A stretch of DNA of 64,000 nucleotides from Amycolatopsis sp. NBC_00345 (GTDB taxonomy: Bacteria; Actinomycetota; Actinomycetes; Mycobacteriales; Pseudonocardiaceae). The notes under the pieces were generated by a model, which saw only the letters and a list, made by a program, of their open reading frames with translations, had not been told where the DNA came from and did no database searches. Position numbers and translations under genes: made by a program. The stretch lies in NCBI RefSeq assembly GCF_036116635.1, contig NZ_CP107995.1, forward strand, positions 5,084,001-5,148,000, read 5' to 3'. Positions 62,106-64,000 of this stretch are shown here, one piece after another. Each line of letters opens with the position of its first letter. The stretch's first letter is position 1.

Positions 62106-64000
62106 TCAAGCAGGCAGAGCCGCCAGGCGAGCCGTAATGCGGTCGATATCCGCCACGGCAGTTTCGCGCCGCAGCTTGATTTTCTCGATCACCGGCGCGG
62201 GGGCCTTGGCGATGAAGGACTCGTTGCCAAGTTTGCCCTCGGTCTGCGAAAGCTCCTTCTGGGCCACGCCCAGGTCCTTCTGCAGGCGTTTGCGCTCGGC
62301 GGCGACGTCGACCGTGCCGGACAGGTCGAGCTCCACCGTCACGACGCCGGTGGCCAGTGCGACCTCCAGTGAAGCGCTCGCGGAGAAACCCTCCTCCGCC
62401 GGTGTGAGGCGGACCAGCGAGCGGATCGAGTCCTCGTGCCCGGACACCTCGGCGAAGCCCGCGCCCGCGACGCGCGCGGCCACCTTCTGGCCCGGCTTCA
62501 GGCCCTGGTCGGCACGGAAGCGGCGGACCTCTGTGACGAGCTTCTGCACGTCGGCGATCCGGGCGTCGGCCACCGTGTCCGCGTAGCCCTCGAACGGCTT
62601 CGGCCACGGCGCGACCACCAGCGACTCGCCGCCGGTCAGCGCGATCCACAGCTTCTCGGTGATGAACGGGATGAACGGGTGCAGCAGCCGCAGCACCGTG
62701 TCCAGCACGTGGCCGAGCACCGACCGCGTCGCCTCGACCCGCGCGTCTTCGCCTTGGTACAGCTGGACCTTCGCCAGCTCCAGGTACCAGTCGCACAGCT
62801 CGTTCCAGGTGAACTGGTAGAGCGCGGCCGCCACCTTGGCGAACTGGAAGTCCTCGAACAGTCCGTCCACTTCGGACACCAGCGCGCCGAGGCGGCCGAG
62901 GATCCAGCGGTCGGCCTCGGTCAGCTCCGCCGCGGCGGGCAGCTCCCCCGCCGCCGAAGCGCCGTTCATCATCGCGAACTTGCTGGCGTTCCACAGCTTC
63001 GTGCAGAAGTTGCGGGAGCCGGCGGCCCACTCGTCGGCCAGCGCCATGTCCCCGCCCGGGTTCGCGCCGCGGGCGAGGGTGAAGCGGGTGGCGTCGGCGC
63101 CGTAGGCGTCCATCCACTCGAGCGGGTCGATCACGTTGCCGCGCGACTTCGACATCTTCTTGCCCTGCGCGTCACGGATCAGGCCGTGCAGGTAGACGTG
63201 GTCGAACGGCTGGGCGCCGTCCATCTCCTGGACGCCGAACATCATCATCCGCACGACCCAGAAGAACAGGATGTCGTAGCCGGTGGACAGCACGCTGGTC
63301 GGATAGAACTTCGCCAGGTCGGCAGTCTGCTCGGGCCAGCCCATGGTCGACATCGGCCAGAGGCCCGAGGAGAACCAGGTGTCCAGCACGTCCGGGTCCT
63401 GGCGCCAGCCCTCGCCCGACGGCGGCTGCTCGTCCGGGCCCACGCACACGACCTGGTCGTCCGGGCCGTACCAGACCGGGATCCGGTGGCCCCACCACAG
63501 CTGGCGCGAGATCGTCCAGTCGTGCATGTTGTCGACCCAGTCGAAGTAGCGCTTCTCCAGTTCGGCCGGGTGGATCCTGGTACGGCCGTCGCGCACCGCG
63601 TCGCCCGCCGCGCGGGCCAGCTCCTCGACTTTCACCCACCACTGCAGGGAAAGCCGCGGCTCGACCACCGTGTCGCACCGCGAGCAGTGGCCCACGGCGT
63701 GCACGTACGGCCGCTTCTCGGCGACGATCCGGCCCGCCTCGCGCAGCGCCGCGACCACCGCGGGCCGCGCCTCGAACCGGTCCATTCCTTCGAACGGGCC
63801 CGCGACGGTGATCTGGGCGCGCTCGTTCATCACGGTCAGCATCGGCAGGTCGTGCCGGCGGCCGATCTCGAAGTCGTTCGGGTCGTGCGCCGGGGTCACC
63901 TTCACCGCGCCGGTGCCGAACTCGGGGTCGACGTGCTTGTCGGCGACGATCGGGATCCTGCGGCCGGTCAGCGGCAGCTCGACCACCGTGTCGACCAGGT
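62106..64000 (-). CDS. valS: Valyl-tRNA synthetase, C-terminal part (5' end outside window)
   Basis: About 631 codons are present, from the editing domain onward. VDPEFGTGAVKVTPAHDPND is the conserved CP1 segment of the class Ia valyl enzyme, the KMSKS loop is KKMSKSRGNVIDPLEWMDAYG, and the C-terminal DALR-like anticodon domain is followed by the valyl-specific coiled coil (DLSGTVDVAAERKRLQKDLG). The end of the gene faces the TetX-like gene across repeat copy B. In mycobacteria valS directly precedes folC; here five plus-strand or opposed genes come between. Confidence 0.97.
   Translation of the reverse strand, partial: LVDTVVELPLTGRRIPIVADKHVDPEFGTGAVKVTPAHDPNDFEIGRRHDLPMLTVMNERAQITVAGPFEGMDRFEARPAVVAALREAGRIVAEKRPYVHAVGHCSRCDTVVEPRLSLQWWVKVEELARAAGDAVRDGRTRIHPAELEKRYFDWVDNMHDWTISRQLWWGHRIPVWYGPDDQVVCVGPDEQPPSGEGWRQDPDVLDTWFSSGLWPMSTMGWPEQTADLAKFYPTSVLSTGYDILFFWVVRMMMFGVQEMDGAQPFDHVYLHGLIRDAQGKKMSKSRGNVIDPLEWMDAYGADATRFTLARGANPGGDMALADEWAAGSRNFCTKLWNASKFAMMNGASAAGELPAAAELTEADRWILGRLGALVSEVDGLFEDFQFAKVAAALYQFTWNELCDWYLELAKVQLYQGEDARVEATRSVLGHVLDTVLRLLHPFIPFITEKLWIALTGGESLVVAPWPKPFEGYADTVADARIADVQKLVTEVRRFRADQGLKPGQKVAARVAGAGFAEVSGHEDSIRSLVRLTPAEEGFSASASLEVALATGVVTVELDLSGTVDVAAERKRLQKDLGVAQKELSQTEGKLGNESFIAKAPAPVIEKIKLRRETAVADIDRITARLAALPA

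Overview
The window is high-GC chromosomal DNA from an actinomycete. The gene set and order point to Pseudonocardiaceae, most likely Amycolatopsis or a close relative: codon third positions are almost all G/C, GTG starts are common, and many genes appear to have leaderless promoters of the TAGGCT/TAGGGT type. The core backbone follows the Mycobacterium tuberculosis order lepA, rpsT, holA, comEC, comEA, degV, octT, gpgP, rsfS, nadD, proB, obg, rpmA, rplU, rne, ndk, DUF4233, folC, valS. Most of these genes are on the minus strand. Blocks of accessory genes, mostly on the plus strand, interrupt the order. No rRNA, tRNA or CRISPR array was found.

Layout. Positions 1-4.3 kb are the right end of a decayed prophage: the end of a tail gene, a small tail-associated protein with a possible AUA start, a coiled-coil protein, a GH25-LysM endolysin, a holin-like gene with a nested start, and a serine integrase broken by a deletion and a frameshift. 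Next to it is a secreted RNase Sa-type ribonuclease with its barstar inhibitor (4.3-5.2 kb). From 5.4 to 16 kb there are housekeeping and accessory enzymes, lepA, and an EamA-type transporter preceded by a ykkC/guanidine-I-type riboswitch. From 16 to 26 kb lie rpsT, holA, threonine synthase under an S-box (SAM) riboswitch, the comEC-comEA pair, and the degV-octT-gpgP-rsfS-nadD cluster. The octT-gpgP pair implies synthesis of methylglucose lipopolysaccharide.

From 26 to 35 kb is an accessory block: a RecQ helicase carrying a phosphoribosyltransferase-like tail, an MHS-family transporter, an arginyl-tRNA synthetase, a flavin monooxygenase divergent from a TetR gene, and a second TetR gene divergent from an atypical SDR. 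From 35 to 42 kb the backbone resumes with proB-obg-rpmA-rplU-rne. From 42 to 55 kb there is an S8 protease, a three-gene ABC exporter, a 1,120-residue phosphodiester glycosidase/metallophosphatase, a mycothiol-type DinB-like protein, ndk, a Tat-exported PhoD phosphatase, and a MarR-controlled SDR-DUF1330 pair. From 55 to 64 kb are DUF4233-folC and valS, split by a methyltransferase, a secreted SGNH hydrolase and a cassette.

The most unusual structure is that cassette. Two 140-bp copies of one repeat lie in opposite orientation at 59194-59333 and 61956-62096 and enclose a small DNA-binding protein, a protein with ClpC-type N-domains but no ATPase, and a TetX-like flavin monooxygenase. Within each repeat, two hairpin arms differ between the copies by paired substitutions that keep base-pairing. 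This suggests the folded form is under selection. The first copy also overwrites the 3' end of the neighbouring hydrolase gene.
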